Shown piece after piece: positions 7,376 to 15,960 of a stretch of 64,000 nt of DNA. Within the stretch, counting starts at the first letter, position 1. Every line of letters starts with the position of its first letter. The stretch is from positions 124,001 through 188,000 of the forward strand of contig NZ_CP119988.1 of the NCBI RefSeq assembly GCF_029338515.1. Direction: 5' to 3'. Made by a program: the position numbers and the translations under genes. The notes under the pieces were generated by a model. That model searched no databases. It worked only from the letters and a program-made list of their open reading frames with translations, and was not told the DNA's origin. Source of the DNA: Haloglomus litoreum (GTDB lineage: Archaea; Halobacteriota; Halobacteria; Halobacteriales; Haloarculaceae).

Positions 7376-8107
7376 TCACACCAGCCGTGTCAGCACCAGC
7401 CCGCTCCCGAAGATGAGCGCGTTGTAGCCGCCGTGGGCGACCATCGCCGCGACGAGGGAGCCGGTCCGCTCGTAGAGCCAGCCGAACGAGAGGCCGACGA
7501 GGAGGATGACGCCGAGCGAGAGCGCCGCGCTCGGCCCCGAGGTCACCACGAGCGTCGGGACGTGGACGACCGCGAACAGGAGGCCGGCGCCGAGGATGGC
7601 GCCGGTCGCCGCGAACCGCTCGCGGAGGTACTTCTGTATCGTGCCCCGGAACAGCAGCTCCTCGGCGGGGCCGACGACGAGGATGGACGCGGGGATCATC
7701 ACGGCCAGCAGCGTCTCGACCGGGATGGGCGCGTCGACCAGCGACGGCGGCGAGGGGTCGAGCCCGAGCGCCACCGCGCCGGCCACCACGACCGTCCGGA
7801 ACACGAACGCCCCGAGGATGACGGCAGCGACCAGCCCCCACGAGCCCGGCAGCCCGCGGTCGACGTACGCCAGCCCCCGGTCCGTGATGAGGACGAAGAA
7901 GGCGGCCGCGGCCACGAACCCCGCCTCCCCCAGCACGACCGAGAGCACGAACGTCTCCAGGGTCGCCGCCCCGAGGAGGACGGCCGGGAGCGCGAGGAGG
8001 GTCGACATCACGACGCCGAGGACGGTGAGGGCCACGGCGCCGCCGACGTACCACCAGCCGGAGCGCCGGCCGGCCGCCGGTGGGGCGGTCGTAGACGCAG
8101 CGGGCAT
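7376..8107 (-). CDS. CPBP-family intramembrane metalloprotease
   Basis: A 243-residue membrane protein with about eight hydrophobic segments. The three CPBP/Abi motifs are present: EELLFRG (motif 1, the catalytic Glu pair), LLFAVVHVP (motif 2 His) and VAHGGYNA (motif 3 His and Asn). Members are related to CAAX prenyl endopeptidases of the Rce1 type and act inside the membrane; archaeal substrates are mostly unknown. The short N-terminus is rich in Ala/Pro/Thr. It is convergent with the DUF2249 gene (24 bp apart) and shows no link to the palindrome regulon. Confidence 0.9.
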   Translation of the reverse strand: MPAASTTAPPAAGRRSGWWYVGGAVALTVLGVVMSTLLALPAVLLGAATLETFVLSVVLGEAGFVAAAAFFVLITDRGLAYVDRGLPGSWGLVAAVILGAFVFRTVVVAGAVALGLDPSPPSLVDAPIPVETLLAVMIPASILVVGPAEELLFRGTIQKYLRERFAATGAILGAGLLFAVVHVPTLVVTSGPSAALSLGVILLVGLSFGWLYERTGSLVAAMVAHGGYNALIFGSGLVLTRLV

Positions 8108-8284
8108 GGTCGCACTTCGGCGACGGAGATGAAGAATCCGGTGCCGGCTGCGGCGGGGGTTCGGGTCCCTCTAGGCCAGCATCGCGAGCACGGCCCGTTC
8201 GGTCCATGATGGCCCCGTTATCGGGTATTCACCGGATCGAGACGCCGCGTGTCGTGGCCGACGCGATCGGTCCCCGCCCCGTTC

Positions 8285-8698
8285 TCAGGCGTACTGTTCG
8301 ATTAGCGACGCCAGTTCGGGCTTCTGCCGGACGCCGACGACCCGCTCGACCGGCTCGCCGTCGGCGAACAGGTACATCGTCGGGACGCCCTGGACCTGGT
8401 ACTGCGCGGCGAGCTGGCGCTGCTGGTCAACGTCCACCTTCGCGACGGTCGCATCCGTCTCGGCCGCGAGATCCGCGACGATGGGTTCGAGCATCTTGCA
8501 GGGTCCACACCAGTCCGCGTAGAAGTCGACGAGGACGACTCCGCCCTCGTCGAGGAGAGACTGGAACTCGTCCGGCCCGTCGACGTGGACCGGATCGCCG
8601 TGGTTCGGAGCGCTGCCTTCATCCGATTCAGCCCGTGCTCGCAGTTCCTCGGCCTTCCGTACTCGTGCCTCCGACAGGTCGCTGTCTGATTCGCTCAT
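8285..8698 (-). CDS. Thioredoxin with charged N-terminal extension
   Basis: A 137-residue thioredoxin. The active site WCGPCK (C64 and C67) sits after VVLVDFYAD, and the cis-proline follows in the segment VQGVPTMYLF. The usual thioredoxin core of about 100 residues is preceded by a roughly 40-residue charged extension (SEARVRKAEELRARAESDEG), common in haloarchaea. It reduces protein disulfides in the cytoplasm using a thioredoxin reductase encoded elsewhere. ATG 8698 has a TTAAAT-type box about 30 bp upstream on the minus strand, fitting a leaderless transcript. It is divergent from mutS. Confidence 0.95.
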   Translation of the reverse strand: MSESDSDLSEARVRKAEELRARAESDEGSAPNHGDPVHVDGPDEFQSLLDEGGVVLVDFYADWCGPCKMLEPIVADLAAETDATVAKVDVDQQRQLAAQYQVQGVPTMYLFADGEPVERVVGVRQKPELASLIEQYA

Positions 8699-8893
8699 CG
8701 GCACACCATACTCGCCTGTTGGATTTAAGAGTTTTGCACAATTTGGACAAGATAGTGGTGCCCCCGACTCCTGGGCTCCGGTCTGCGCGGCAGCGCCCGA
8801 CGAGGTGAAGACATCGTTCCTGGCGCGACCCCGGCGTTCAGTTCCGCCCCGGAACCCGACTGCTTTTGCCGACGCCCGCACCACCCTGCTGGC

Positions 8894-11620
8894 ATGACAG
8901 ACTCGCCCGACGACGGAGGGGACCGCGACTGGTTCGGCACCGGGGAGCCGACCGAGGCGTCGGGCATCGTCGGCGAGTACGTCGCCCTCGCGCGCGAGGC
9001 CGAGGCGGACGTGCTGGCGATGCAGATGGGTGATTTTTACGAGTTCTTCGGGGAGGACGCCGAACTCGTCGGCGCGGAGCTGGACCTGAAGGTCTCGCAA
9101 CGGTCGTCGGGCGGCGAGAACTACGCGATGGCCGGCGTCCCGGTGGACGACCTCGCACCGTACCTGAAGGCGCTCGTCGAGCGCGGCTACCGGGTCGCGG
9201 TGGCCGACCAGCATCCCGTCGATGACGGCCACGAGCGCCGGGTCGACCGCATCGTCACGCCGGGGACGCTGCTCGACCCGAGCGGCGACGACGCACAGTA
9301 CCTCGCGACGCTGGTGCGCGGTGACGACCGTGGCGAGCCGACCGTCGGCCTCGCCTTCCTCGACGTGACGACCGGGCGCTTCCACGCCACCGCCGTTTCG
9401 GGCCCGGACGCCGAGTCGCGCGCGCTGACCGAGTGCTACCGCTTCGCCCCGACCGAGGTGCTGCCGGGTCCCGACGCCCGCAACGACGACGCGCTGCTGG
9501 AGCGGCTGCGCGAGTCGCTCGGCGCCGACGGTGGCGAGACGCGGCTCACGCTCCACGACGCCGAGGCGTTCGCGCCCGGCCGGGCGAAGCACACCCTGCG
9601 CGAGCAGTTCGGCGACGGCGCCGCCCAGAGCGTCGGGCTCGACTCGGAGGCCGCTATCCAGGCCGCGGGCGCGGCGCTTGCGTACGTCGCGGAGACGGGC
9701 GTGGGCGCGCTGGCGTCGGTCTCGCGCATCCAGGCGTACACACCCGACGACCACGTCTCGCTCGACGCGACCACCCAGCGCAACCTCGAACTCACGGAGC
9801 CGATGACCGGCAACGGCCGGTCGCTGTTCGACACGCTCGACCACACGGAGACGAGTGCGGGTCGGCGCCTCCTGAAGGAGTGGCTCGGCCGCCCGCGCCG
9901 CGACCGCGCGGAACTCGAACGCCGGCAGGGTGCGGTCGCGGCGCTCGCCGCCGACGCGATGGCCCGGGACCGCCTGCGCGAGACGCTCGACGGGACCTAC
10001 GACCTCGAACGGCTGGCCTCGCGCACGGCGTCGGGGAGCGCCGGCCCGGACGCCCTGTTGCGGGTGCGCGAGACGCTCGCCGAGTTGCCGGCGCTCGTGG
10101 AGGCCGTCGAGGCCTCGCCCCGGCTCGCGGACTCGCCGGTCGCCGACCTGTTCGCCGACCTCGACCGCGAATCGGCCCGCGAGGTCCGCGAGGAACTGGA
10201 GGCCGCGCTCGCGGACGACCCGCCGAAATCGCTGACCGCGGGCGGATTGATTCGCCCCGAGTACGACGAGGAACTCGCGGAACTGGTCGAGCACCACGAC
10301 GAGGCCGCCGAGTGGCTCGACTCGCTCGCCGCACGCGAGAAGCGCGAACACGGCCTCACGCACGTCTCCGTCGGCCGGAACAAGACGGACGGCTACTACA
10401 TCCAGGTCGGCAAGAGCGAGTCCGACGACGTCCCCGACCACTACGAGGCCATCAAGACGCTGAAAAATAGCGAGCGGTTCGTCACCGAGGACCTGGAGGA
10501 GCGCGAGCGCGAGATCATGCGCCTCGAGGAGCAGCGCGGCGACCTCGAGGCCGAGGTGTTCCGCGACCTGCGCGAGCGGGTGGGCGCCCACGCCGAGTTG
10601 CTGCAGGCCGTCGGGCGCGCGTTCGCGGAACTCGACACGCTCTGTTCGCTCGCCGAGCACGCCGTGCGCAACGACTGGGTCCAGCCCGAGTTGACCGACG
10701 AAGACGTGCTCGATCTGCGGGCGGCCCGGCACCCGGTCGTCGAGCAGTCCGTCGAGTTCGTCCCGAACGACCTGCGGCTGGACCGCGACCGGCGCTTCCT
10801 GCTGGTGACGGGCCCGAACATGAGCGGGAAGTCGACGTACATGCGCCAGGCCGCCCTCGTGACGCTGCTCGCGCAGGTCGGGTCGTTCGTCCCGGCACGG
10901 GAGGCACGGGTGGGGCTCGTGGACGGTGTCTACACGCGAGTTGGGGCGCTCGACGAACTCGCGCAGGGCCGCTCGACGTTCATGGTCGAGATGCAGGAGC
11001 TGTCCAATATCTTGCATAACGCCACCGAGGACTCGCTCGTCATTCTGGACGAGGTCGGGCGCGGGACGGCGACGTACGACGGGATTTCGATTGCCTGGGC
11101 GGCTACTGAGTGGCTGTCTTCGGCACAGGCTACCGCCCCGTCGCCGAAGGTACTGTTCGCGACTCACTACCACGAGCTGACGATGCTGGCCGACCACATC
11201 GACACGGTGGAGAACGTCCACGTCGCGGCGGACGAGCAGGACGGCGACGTGACCTTCCTCCGGACGGTCCGTGACGGTGCAGCCGATCGCTCGTACGGGA
11301 TCCACGTCGCGGAACTCGCGGGTGTTCCCGATCCGGTCGTCAAGCGCTCTCGCGAGGTGCTCCAGCGCCTGCGTGACGAAGAGGCAATCGACGTGCGCGG
11401 GAGCGAGGACGAGGTGACCGGCGAGTCGAAACAGGTCGTCTTCGACCTCGGGTCCGGGCAGCTCCGGGGCCAGGCCTCCGCCGACGGTGGCGACGGTGAG
11501 ACAGTCGACCCTGTCACCGAGTCCGTACTGGAGGAGTTGCAGGGCGTGGATGTCGAGGATACGTCACCCGTGGAGTTGCTCTCGCAGGTGCAGGAGTGGC
11601 AGCGGCGGCTCGACGACTGA
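8894..11620 (+). CDS. mutS: DNA mismatch repair ATPase MutS
   Basis: A full-length 908-residue MutS. The N-terminal mismatch-recognition domain carries the Phe-x-Glu wedge in GDFYEFFGED (about residues 46-55). Connector, lever and clamp domains follow. The ABC-type ATPase has Walker A GPNMSGKST (residues 640-648), the signature region STFMVEMQELSNIL and Walker B LVILDEVGRGT. The final 80 residues are acidic and end in a short helix. The protein binds mispairs as a dimer and hands over to MutL, encoded elsewhere. Haloarchaea have several MutS paralogues; the intact FxE motif places this in the mismatch-repair group, not the MutS2 or MutS5 types. Confidence 0.95.
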   Translation: MTDSPDDGGDRDWFGTGEPTEASGIVGEYVALAREAEADVLAMQMGDFYEFFGEDAELVGAELDLKVSQRSSGGENYAMAGVPVDDLAPYLKALVERGYRVAVADQHPVDDGHERRVDRIVTPGTLLDPSGDDAQYLATLVRGDDRGEPTVGLAFLDVTTGRFHATAVSGPDAESRALTECYRFAPTEVLPGPDARNDDALLERLRESLGADGGETRLTLHDAEAFAPGRAKHTLREQFGDGAAQSVGLDSEAAIQAAGAALAYVAETGVGALASVSRIQAYTPDDHVSLDATTQRNLELTEPMTGNGRSLFDTLDHTETSAGRRLLKEWLGRPRRDRAELERRQGAVAALAADAMARDRLRETLDGTYDLERLASRTASGSAGPDALLRVRETLAELPALVEAVEASPRLADSPVADLFADLDRESAREVREELEAALADDPPKSLTAGGLIRPEYDEELAELVEHHDEAAEWLDSLAAREKREHGLTHVSVGRNKTDGYYIQVGKSESDDVPDHYEAIKTLKNSERFVTEDLEEREREIMRLEEQRGDLEAEVFRDLRERVGAHAELLQAVGRAFAELDTLCSLAEHAVRNDWVQPELTDEDVLDLRAARHPVVEQSVEFVPNDLRLDRDRRFLLVTGPNMSGKSTYMRQAALVTLLAQVGSFVPAREARVGLVDGVYTRVGALDELAQGRSTFMVEMQELSNILHNATEDSLVILDEVGRGTATYDGISIAWAATEWLSSAQATAPSPKVLFATHYHELTMLADHIDTVENVHVAADEQDGDVTFLRTVRDGAADRSYGIHVAELAGVPDPVVKRSREVLQRLRDEEAIDVRGSEDEVTGESKQVVFDLGSGQLRGQASADGGDGETVDPVTESVLEELQGVDVEDTSPVELLSQVQEWQRRLDD

Positions 11621-11756
11621 CCACGGCGCCGGCGTGAGGAGTTGGTCGCTGTCCGCTCGAGACCCGTTTCAACGTCCCGGCACGCCGTGTGGTCCGGACC
11701 ATCACCGAGCCGTCAGTAACGGAGCCACTTATCCACCTATGCGCTGAGATGTAGAT

Positions 11757-12359
11757 ATGGGCGGCATCGAGCTTCGAGATGGAACGCTCATCGTCAGGCG
11801 AGAGCCGAACCGACTCGACGAGCTGGCGATCGAGTTCTCAGCTATTCTCGATCGGTTCAGCATCGACCACGTCTACATTGCAGGGTATATCTCCATCCTC
11901 GCGGGTCGCGCTCGGTCGACCGAAGACGTCGACGTCCTCATCCAACCCATCGACGAAGGGACCGCAGAGGATCTCGCTGAGACGTTGACGGAGAAGGACT
12001 TCTGGGGTGTGGCTATGCCACTCTCCTCGATGTATGAGATGCTCTCGAACGGTGACAACATCTGGGTCGCCCCCGAAGATCAGGTCACGCCCCATCTCGA
12101 GGTGAAGTTCGTCCGCGACGAGTTCGACCGCGCGTCTCTCGAGAACGCGATCACTGCTCGCATCGGTGGCGAGACTATTCCGATCGGTCCGCTGGAACTC
12201 CAGATCGCCTACAAACTCCATCTTGGCGCCCAGAAAGACATCGAAGACGCAGTCCACCTCTACACGCTCTTCGAGCAAAGCCTTAGTGTCGCTCGCCTCG
12301 AAGAATGGGTAACGCGCCTCGGTGTCGAAGACGAATATGAGCGACTCAAACGTGCCTGA
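11757..12359 (+). CDS. Nucleotidyltransferase-like (DUF6036/AbiEii-type) protein
   Basis: A 200-residue protein of the minimal nucleotidyltransferase fold. The key strand is YIAGYISILAGRARSTEDVD, where D57 and D59 provide the acidic pair (the glycine/serine loop is diverged to GYIS). The fold continues with LEVKFVRDEFDRAS and IGPLELQIAYKLHLGAQKDIEDA, the metal and substrate region seen in AbiEii/MNT-like proteins. Such proteins are often one half of toxin-antitoxin or phage-defence pairs, adding nucleotides to RNA or protein. The next gene overlaps by 23 bp. Base composition is lower in GC than in the neighbours, hinting at transfer. The assignment to a defence pair is inference. Confidence 0.8.
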   Translation: MGGIELRDGTLIVRREPNRLDELAIEFSAILDRFSIDHVYIAGYISILAGRARSTEDVDVLIQPIDEGTAEDLAETLTEKDFWGVAMPLSSMYEMLSNGDNIWVAPEDQVTPHLEVKFVRDEFDRASLENAITARIGGETIPIGPLELQIAYKLHLGAQKDIEDAVHLYTLFEQSLSVARLEEWVTRLGVEDEYERLKRA

Positions 12360-12603
12360 CTTCCTCGACGGGAAACACGAGAAGAACCGCCAGCAGCGCA
12401 TCGAGGCGGTCAAGCACTGGGTCGAGTACATCAAGTCCGAGCCGCCGGAGAAATGGGGGCCACAGCAGAACACTGTCGTCAACGATCAGCTCGAAGCCGC
12501 GCAGAGTGTTCCCACGTCCGCTTCCCACCAACAGCACGTGAAAGACGTCGCCAGAGAGATCGCCGATGCGCAGGACAATTCTGACGAGAGTTCGGAGAAG
12601 TGA
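12337..12603 (+). CDS. Small partner protein of the nucleotidyltransferase, 88 aa
   Basis: A charged, mainly helical 88-residue protein with no known domain (EKNRQQRIEAVKHWVEYIKS, later DVAREIADAQD). The ATG at 12337 lies inside the 3' end of the nucleotidyltransferase gene, an overlap of 23 bp that implies translational coupling. A short acidic or helical partner of this size is typical of the second member of toxin-antitoxin units, but nothing in the sequence tells which member would be toxic. It stops immediately before the hairpin-rich noncoding stretch. Confidence 0.6.
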   Translation: MSDSNVPDFLDGKHEKNRQQRIEAVKHWVEYIKSEPPEKWGPQQNTVVNDQLEAAQSVPTSASHQQHVKDVAREIADAQDNSDESSEK

Positions 12604-12960
12604 CCTCCTCCTCGCCGTGAACGGCGAGGCTTCCCACGGCACCGCACCGCTGGTTTGGGATATTTGCTGGTTGACGACTCGTCGGCATGACGAGCCGATG
12701 GCGGGGCCACACCGCCGTTACTCCTATCCCCAGCAGGGGACTCAGAGTTATCTGAACCGAGACACCACAGCGGTTCGAGAGGGTGTCTCGAACGTTCTGG
12801 CTCTCGGAGTCCCCGATATTGTGCATTTAGGGGGCGGTGGAAGCCGCCTCGGTGCACGTCATGCTACGACGCGATGATAGTTAAATATCCGTATCAGCGT
12901 CAGAACGTTGTCTGTGGGGGATTGTCGGATTCGCGCCCGCCGTAAACGGCGGGATTCTCT
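12604..12960. mobile_element. Hairpin-rich noncoding segment, possible IS200/IS605-type remnant
   Basis: Perfect hairpins lie at 12611-12628 (stem CTCGCCG, loop TGAA), 12678-12694 (stem CTCGTC), 12727-12740 (stem TCCCC, loop AGCA), 12773-12793 (stem GTTCGAGA, loop GGGTG) and 12936-12953 (stem CCCGCCG, loop TAAA). The two outermost hairpins share the same 7-bp stem plus TNAA loop design, differing by one base pair. No convincing coding frame is present. Subterminal palindromes without inverted terminal repeats, and a structured end, recall IS200/IS605 elements and the guide RNA of TnpB. The identity is inferred from shape only; no transposase gene is present. Confidence 0.35.
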
Positions 12961-12975
12961 CCTCGCGGAAAGATA

Positions 12976-13023
12976 GTGACTGAGGCAGTCATCGAGCAGG
13001 GCATCGAACTGCTCGACGAATAG
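12976..13023 (+). pseudogene. Possible truncated 3' gene end (15 codons)
   Basis: Directly after the hairpin segment, 15 codons plus a stop (VTEAVIEQGIELLDE) read like the C-terminus of a small helical protein such as a ribbon-helix-helix antitoxin. Stops occur upstream in frame. It may be the tail of a gene interrupted by the hairpin element, but it is too short to be sure. Confidence 0.2.
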
Positions 13024-13172
13024 GGGCAGTCGTCATCCTTCCGGCGTGTGGAGCAGCAATCGGCGCCACGACCGAGATCCTCTGACCGGCGGTCGAGCGG
13101 CTGTTCGAGTGGCGGTTGCCGTCGCTGTCCGACGAACGGTAGCCGCTCTGGTACGCGCTCGGGTCGTTCTAC

Positions 13173-13547
13173 TCAGTGGGGTCCGTTCGGTCGGCTCGGC
13201 GGAGCAGCTTCAGCGAAACAACAGCGAAGTTCGCTCAACATCATGTATACGCTGTACAGCATCCGCAGGACCGTTCCGGTCGTCATGAACAGAAGGCCAG
13301 CAGTCGGGACGAGCCACGCGACCCCCGGGCAGACGGACCGGGCGACTACCGAAGCCAAGACGAGTCCGGCGGTCTGCACGAGCGACTGAGCGATGGTGCC
13401 AGCGAGGAACCTGAATCTGGCTGTGAGTCCGACGAGGATGAGGACACCTGCGAGCGCTAGGTCCAGCAGGACCGGCAGCGGGGGTACAGCTTCGGGAAGC
13501 AGCCCTGCGGGGTTCGGGAGTGTCCGGATCGAGATCGCCGATGTCAA
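13173..13547 (-). CDS. Hypothetical small membrane protein, 124 aa
   Basis: Three hydrophobic segments are visible: PVLLDLALAGVLILVGLTA, a segment ending in GLVLASVVARSV, and VAWLVPTAGLLFMTTGTVLR. No family is recognised. Hydrophobic spacing and a good ATG support a real gene, but the GC content is average for the patch and the opposite strand also carries long open frames, so confidence is moderate. Nothing nearby suggests a function. Confidence 0.45.
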   Translation of the reverse strand: MTSAISIRTLPNPAGLLPEAVPPLPVLLDLALAGVLILVGLTARFRFLAGTIAQSLVQTAGLVLASVVARSVCPGVAWLVPTAGLLFMTTGTVLRMLYSVYMMLSELRCCFAEAAPPSRPNGPH

Positions 13548-13688
13548 GCAGACCGTCGCGTTCGGCGATGTCGTCGAACGCCTGAGTTACTACGAGTAGC
13601 AGCGGCGAGCGTCGGTGACCGTTCGGCCGAGTCCGGAACCGCAAGGCGTTAGCCGCTCCGGTCGAACAGTCGTTCAGTAACCCCTCAG

Positions 13689-14177
13689 ATGCAGTTCGCC
13701 GTGCTCGCCCGCGACGACGCCGTCTCTCCCGTCGTCGGCGTCGTCCTCCTCGTCGCGGTGGTCGTCCTGCTCTCCTCGACCGTCGGGACGGTCGCGCTCG
13801 GGCTGACCGAGGGGCTCTCGTCCTCGCCGCCGCGGGCGGTCCTCGCCTTCGAGTTCGAGGAGCGAGGGGGGTCGAAGGACCAGGGGCTCGACGACGGCGC
13901 GGCGGTCGAATCCGGGCGCGGCGGCGACCTCACCATCACCCATGCCGGCGGTGACGTCCTCCCCGGCAACGACCTCCGGCTCCGGGACGACGACGGCGGT
14001 GACCTGGCGTTCCCGGGCGGCCCGGTCGGGCTGTTCGGCGACCCGCCGTACCCGGTCTCGGCCGGCGACAGCGTCGAGGTCCCGGTCAACTCCGACGACA
14101 CCGTCCGGGTGGTGTGGGTCGGCGAAGAGGGCGAGACGGCCGTCGTCGGCTCCTGGCGGGGTCCCGATTCGGGTTGA
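13689..14177 (+). CDS. Type IV pilin-like protein (archaeal Pilin_N)
   Basis: A 162-residue secreted protein with the haloarchaeal type IV pilin N-terminus: a short positively charged leader ending near RDDAVSPVVGVVLLVAVVVL, where a PibD-type peptidase is expected to cut before the hydrophobic helix. The helix is followed by a Gly/Asp-rich beta domain (DVLPGNDLRLRDDDGGDLAF). Such proteins assemble into adhesion pili or remain membrane-anchored surface proteins. No pilus ATPase or PilC gene is adjacent, so it is a stand-alone minor pilin or exported protein. The start ATG leaves a 10-residue leader, as is usual for the family. Confidence 0.85.
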   Translation: MQFAVLARDDAVSPVVGVVLLVAVVVLLSSTVGTVALGLTEGLSSSPPRAVLAFEFEERGGSKDQGLDDGAAVESGRGGDLTITHAGGDVLPGNDLRLRDDDGGDLAFPGGPVGLFGDPPYPVSAGDSVEVPVNSDDTVRVVWVGEEGETAVVGSWRGPDSG

Positions 14178-14211
14178 GCCGACCGCTCGTCTCGTCGGGG
14201 TACCGCCGCGC

Positions 14212-14664
14212 CTACGGCGACAGCAGCCGCCCCAGGCGCCGGACCATCCCGCCGAGCAGGCCCGTCTCGCCGTCGTTCTCGTCGCCCCCTTCCTCGGCGC
14301 TCCCGTCCGCTTCCGCCTCGGATTCGGTCCCGTCGACCGCCTCGCGCTCGCCGACAGCGAGCGCGACGGTCACACCCTCGTCGCGCCCGACGGTGACGGT
14401 CAGTTCGTCGGCCGCGGGTTCCCACGCGCCCTCGCGTTCGGCCACGATGCCGGCGTCGGCGAGTTCCTCCAGCCGGTCTCGGACCTCGCGCATGTCGAGG
14501 TTGCACGCCCGGGCCAGCTCCCCAGTCGAGGCGGGGCCCTCGCGGTAGAGGTGGTCGAGCAGCCGGAGGCTCAGCCACGAGGTGGCGACGGCGGCCCGGT
14601 GGGCCTCGCGGGCGACCGTCCTGTCGAAGAACCGGCGGAGTTCTGCCTCGGAGGGGACGGACAT
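14212..14664 (-). CDS. Winged-helix protein paired with the Cdc6-like ATPase
   Basis: A 150-residue protein. Residues 25-85 form a winged helix-turn-helix (LRLLDHLYREGPASTGELAR, then LDMREVRDRLEELADAGIVA), probably an ArsR/MarR-type fold. The C-terminal 60 residues are acidic and disordered, ending in a short basic amphipathic helix (GMVRRLGRLLSP). Its start is one base after the stop of the Cdc6-like ATPase gene, so the two are co-transcribed and probably cooperate. It may be a DNA-binding partner or a regulator of the divergent ubiquitin-like operon; both ideas are inference. Confidence 0.8.
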   Translation of the reverse strand: MSVPSEAELRRFFDRTVAREAHRAAVATSWLSLRLLDHLYREGPASTGELARACNLDMREVRDRLEELADAGIVAEREGAWEPAADELTVTVGRDEGVTVALAVGEREAVDGTESEAEADGSAEEGGDENDGETGLLGGMVRRLGRLLSP

Positions 14665-14665
14665 A

Positions 14666-15802
14666 CTAGCTCTGTGTCAGGTTGGAGAGTTCGCGGCTGG
14701 TCTGTTCGGTGGGCTTGTACTCGATGCCGCGATTCCCCTCCGTCGCGCGGATGAGGCCCTCCTTCTCCAGTTCGGTCAGGGCCTCCTGGACGTGGTAGGA
14801 GCTGGCGCCGAGCGCCTCGGTGATGCCGTTGGCCGTGCTTGGCCCCTGCTCGGCGAGGACCTCGACCACGTCGGCGGCGTGGCCCGAGAGCTGCTCGAGT
14901 TTCCGCGAGGTCTCCTCGGCGAGCGTCGCCCGGACGAACTCGAAGTCGAGGACCTCCCGGTCGGCGCGCGCGCCGGCCTCGATGACCTCGTTGCACTCGC
15001 GGCGGATGTGGCGCGGGTACGGGGTGATGTCCTGGTGGACGAGCTCGATGGCCTCGCGGGTGAACGGCGCGAGGTCGCCCTCGTCGTGGGCGCAGCCGTC
15101 GCCGTCGCCCCACTCGCTCTCACGGCAGTAGTAGCGCAGGCGCTTGTTGACGAGTTCGATGACACCGTCGATGTCGAGTCCCGACAGCGTGATTTCGTCG
15201 CCGATGCGGTCCGACAGCGGCTCGATGCGGCCGTGGATCTGATCGAGCATGTGGGCGGTGCCGTTGAAGACGAGCACCGGCTCCCAGTTCTCCACGTCGC
15301 GCTGGAGGTGGAGGATCTGGCGCAGGGTGCCCTCGCTCCCGTTGATGACCTCGTCGTAGAAGACGACCGTCCGGACGCCGTCCTCGTAGCGCCGCTCCAG
15401 CGCGTCGGCCACGTCGTCGTACAGCTCCGTGCTGGTGGCCGTCGAGTCGACCGGCTCGCCCAGCTCGTCGAGGATGCGTTTGGCCATCGTCTTGCTGAAC
15501 CGGCCCTTCTGGACCGCGACGAAGACGGGCTCGTATCCCTCGACCTCCGTCAGGACCTCGTACATCGTCTTCGTCAGGATGGTCTTGCCCGTGCCGAACG
15601 GGCCCGTGATGAACGTGTTGACGTTGCGCTGGATGTTCTCGCGGAGCCGCCGGAGTTCGTCCTCGTAGCCGGCGAACAGGCGCGGGTCGGGCCACTTCTC
15701 GGCGAACGGGTTCGTCCGGAACCGGTGGCCGTCGACCGCGTACGGCCAGCTCCCCCCGCTCTCGAACTCCCCCTTGATCTCCGAGACGATGTCGTCGACC
15801 AT
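14666..15802 (-). CDS. Orc1/Cdc6-like AAA ATPase with C-terminal winged helix
   Basis: A 378-residue AAA+ ATPase. Walker A is GPFGTGKT (residues 67-74), Walker B TVVFYDE (about 145-151), and an Asn-containing sensor-1-like strand follows in LVFNGTAHM. The C-terminal 70 residues form a winged helix (VVEVLAEQGPSTANGITEAL). It resembles Orc1/Cdc6 family initiators and Cdc6-like ATPases but lacks other features of the canonical origin-encoded initiators, and no origin-type repeat cluster is seen. With the winged-helix gene it lies 191 bp from, and divergent to, the Ubl-E2-JAB/E1 operon. It may be a remodelling or regulatory ATPase linked to that system, or an accidental neighbour. Confidence 0.85.
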   Translation of the reverse strand: MVDDIVSEIKGEFESGGSWPYAVDGHRFRTNPFAEKWPDPRLFAGYEDELRRLRENIQRNVNTFITGPFGTGKTILTKTMYEVLTEVEGYEPVFVAVQKGRFSKTMAKRILDELGEPVDSTATSTELYDDVADALERRYEDGVRTVVFYDEVINGSEGTLRQILHLQRDVENWEPVLVFNGTAHMLDQIHGRIEPLSDRIGDEITLSGLDIDGVIELVNKRLRYYCRESEWGDGDGCAHDEGDLAPFTREAIELVHQDITPYPRHIRRECNEVIEAGARADREVLDFEFVRATLAEETSRKLEQLSGHAADVVEVLAEQGPSTANGITEALGASSYHVQEALTELEKEGLIRATEGNRGIEYKPTEQTSRELSNLTQS

Positions 15803-15914
15803 CGGTTACCTCGGGCTTCCGCGCCCCGGCCCTTCAACGTAGCGGGTGTATCGGCCGTATCTGCTGTGGAGGCTGTATCGTCTCGATGGAATGATCCACG
15901 CAACCGACTCTAAC

Positions 15915-15952
15915 AACTCTAGTAACTCAATCAACTCGACTAGCAGTAACTA
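15915..15952. repeat. Nine-bp-spaced AACTC repeats between divergent promoters
   Basis: AACTC occurs at 15915, 15924 and 15933 (exact 9-bp period) and a weaker AACTA at 15948, in an AT-rich stretch between the Cdc6-like ATPase and the ubiquitin-like operon. The set fits a multi-site operator for the winged-helix protein or a binding array for the ATPase; neither is demonstrated. The period is too short and irregular for a CRISPR array. Confidence 0.4.
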
Positions 15953-15960
15953 CTATACAA
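15953..15960 (+). promoter_or_regulatory. TATA-like box of the ubiquitin-like operon
   Basis: CTATACAA begins 41 bp before the ATG at 15994. Transcription would start around 15980, leaving a short leader; an alternative GTG at 15970 is too close to the box for a leaderless start. Confidence 0.4.

Noticed and set aside
8285-11305. Minus-strand frame that runs through mutS into the thioredoxin gene
   Set aside because: The upper part is antisense to the well-supported mutS; only the last 137 codons (thioredoxin) are real.
13048-13389. Plus-strand frame opposite the small membrane protein
   Set aside because: Low-complexity Ser/Arg content and antisense to a better hydrophobic frame.
14666-15802. 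Canonical Orc1/Cdc6 replication initiator with an origin
   Set aside because: The protein is Cdc6-like, but no ORB-type long inverted repeats with G-runs were seen nearby, and the neighbours are not origin genes.
15915-15952. CRISPR array
   Set aside because: Repeat unit is only 5 bp with 4-bp gaps; no direct repeat and spacer pattern or Cas genes.
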